Part shown: piece after piece, positions 63,444 to 64,000 of the stretch
Numbering within the stretch: the first letter of the stretch is position 1
Layout of the letters: each line of letters opens with the position of its first letter
Source: Qipengyuania vulgaris
GTDB taxonomy: Bacteria; Pseudomonadota; Alphaproteobacteria; Sphingomonadales; Sphingomonadaceae
Reading direction: 5' to 3'
Length of the DNA stretch: 64,000 bases
Assembly (NCBI GenBank): GCA_000756795.1
Contig: CCSI01000002.1
Coordinates: 1 to 64,000, forward strand
Notes under the pieces: model-generated
Databases searched by the model: none
What the model was told of the DNA's origin: nothing
The model's input: only the letters and a program-made list of their open reading frames with translations
Translations under genes and position numbers: made by a program

Positions 63444-64000
63444 TTATTTCTTCGGCTTCACCGCCGACCAGATCTGCTTCTTCGACATGTAAGCGAGCAC
63501 GGTCGCGAACAGGAGGAAGATGAGCACCGGCCAGCCGGTCTGCTTGCGCTTCACCATGGTCGGCTCTGCGGTCCAGGTGAGGAAGGCTGCAACGTCCTTC
63601 GACATCTGTTCGACCGTAGCTTCGGTGCCATCGTCGTAGGTCACCTGGCCAGCCGTGGTAAGCGGCGGTGCCATGGCGAGATTGAGGTTGGGGAAGTACG
63701 GGTTGTGATAGAGACCCGGTCCCGGAGCCGCTTCGGGATGCTCTTCGAGCAGTTCGGCCGAAGGTTCCTGATAGCCCATGAGCAGCGATGCGACATAGTT
63801 GGTGCCGTCGCCGCGCGCCTTCGTCATCAGCGAAAGGTCAGGCGGAATGGCGTTGTTGTTCGCCACAGCCGCCGCAACGTTGTTGGGATAGGGCGAGGGG
63901 AAGTAGTCGGTCGGAAGGCCCGGACGCGTGGTCGCTTCGCCGGTATTCGGGTCGATACCCGGAACCTGCTTGGCAGCGGCATAGGCCTTCACCATGGCTT
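63444..64000 (-). CDS. petC: Cytochrome c1 of the bc1 complex, C-terminal part (5' end outside window)
   Basis: The visible 185 residues are the C-terminal half of cytochrome c1, the electron acceptor side of complex III. The haem methionine ligand is in NLNLAMAPPL; upstream are PPDLSLMTKARGDGTNYVASLLMGY and the loop PGPGLYHNPYFPN. A single C-terminal membrane anchor (GWPVLIFLLFATVLAYMSKKQIW) and a basic tail end the protein. The CxxCH haem site lies to the right of the window. The petABC operon presumably continues there, and apt follows. Confidence 0.92.
   Translation of the reverse strand, partial: AMVKAYAAAKQVPGIDPNTGEATTRPGLPTDYFPSPYPNNVAAAVANNNAIPPDLSLMTKARGDGTNYVASLLMGYQEPSAELLEEHPEAAPGPGLYHNPYFPNLNLAMAPPLTTAGQVTYDDGTEATVEQMSKDVAAFLTWTAEPTMVKRKQTGWPVLIFLLFATVLAYMSKKQIWSAVKPKK

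Overview
The window reads as the chromosome of a GC-rich alphaproteobacterium, most likely Sphingomonadales and probably Erythrobacteraceae. This rests on gene order and protein style: argD-argF-hslO, a cytochrome c1 gene followed by apt, a MipZ-type ATPase, a TonB locus with several ExbD paralogues, and a large TonB-dependent receptor. No lineage marker such as 16S rRNA is present, so the placement is inference. Coding density is high. I see no integrase, transposase, prophage module, rRNA or CRISPR array, and one tRNA.

Layout. 1-14.4 kb: the end of an OmpA-family gene, sodC, an MFS transporter with queC, the hslO/argF/argD cluster, a two-domain cold-shock protein, terC, an M20 amidohydrolase, and a sterol-desaturase/GMC-oxidoreductase group. 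14.4-19.3 kb: a TonB-dependent receptor and glnK-amtB behind a clear sigma-54 promoter. 19.3-27.3 kb: a minus-strand run of pheS, pheT, an SDR, prfC, a hydrolase, a flavin-type protein and an EEP hydrolase. 27.4-35.5 kb: two tandem pairs of AraC-type regulators, rpmI-rplT, two SDR genes, an outer-membrane-type protein and hisN. 35.5-41 kb: prs, glpX, hom with a thioesterase, and two exported unknowns. 41.3-45.1 kb: tonB-exbB-exbD-exbD, a terminator, then a third exbD overlapping a divergent fourth ExbD-like gene. 45.1-52.8 kb: a ligase-associated type helicase and a chaperone locus made of an HscC-type Hsp70 flanked by two paralogous membrane proteins with HPD-less J-like N-termini. 53-57 kb: a DUF2059-like protein, a mipZ / J-domain / phosphohexomutase operon, and panC. 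57-60 kb: the NAD salvage pair nadV and nadM-nudix. 60-64 kb: tRNA-Gly, an antiporter with an OmpA-family lipoprotein, apt, and the end of cytochrome c1.

The most unusual features are these. (1) nadV and nadM-nudix each have their ribosome binding site in the five-base loop of a small hairpin. Each also has a second upstream hairpin with the same loop, GGAGU in the mRNA sense, so there are four in all. (2) The gap between these two genes carries a roughly 270-base element bounded by a near-perfect 33-base inverted repeat and filled with further hairpins. (3) The HscC-type hsp70 gene is interrupted by a single in-frame amber codon, although its J-like partners are intact; one partner carries twenty Pro-Glu repeats encoded by a hexanucleotide tandem repeat. 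(4) The fourth ExbD-like protein lacks the membrane aspartate. (5) apt has no ATG, GTG or TTG at the position where homology and the ribosome binding site say it should start.
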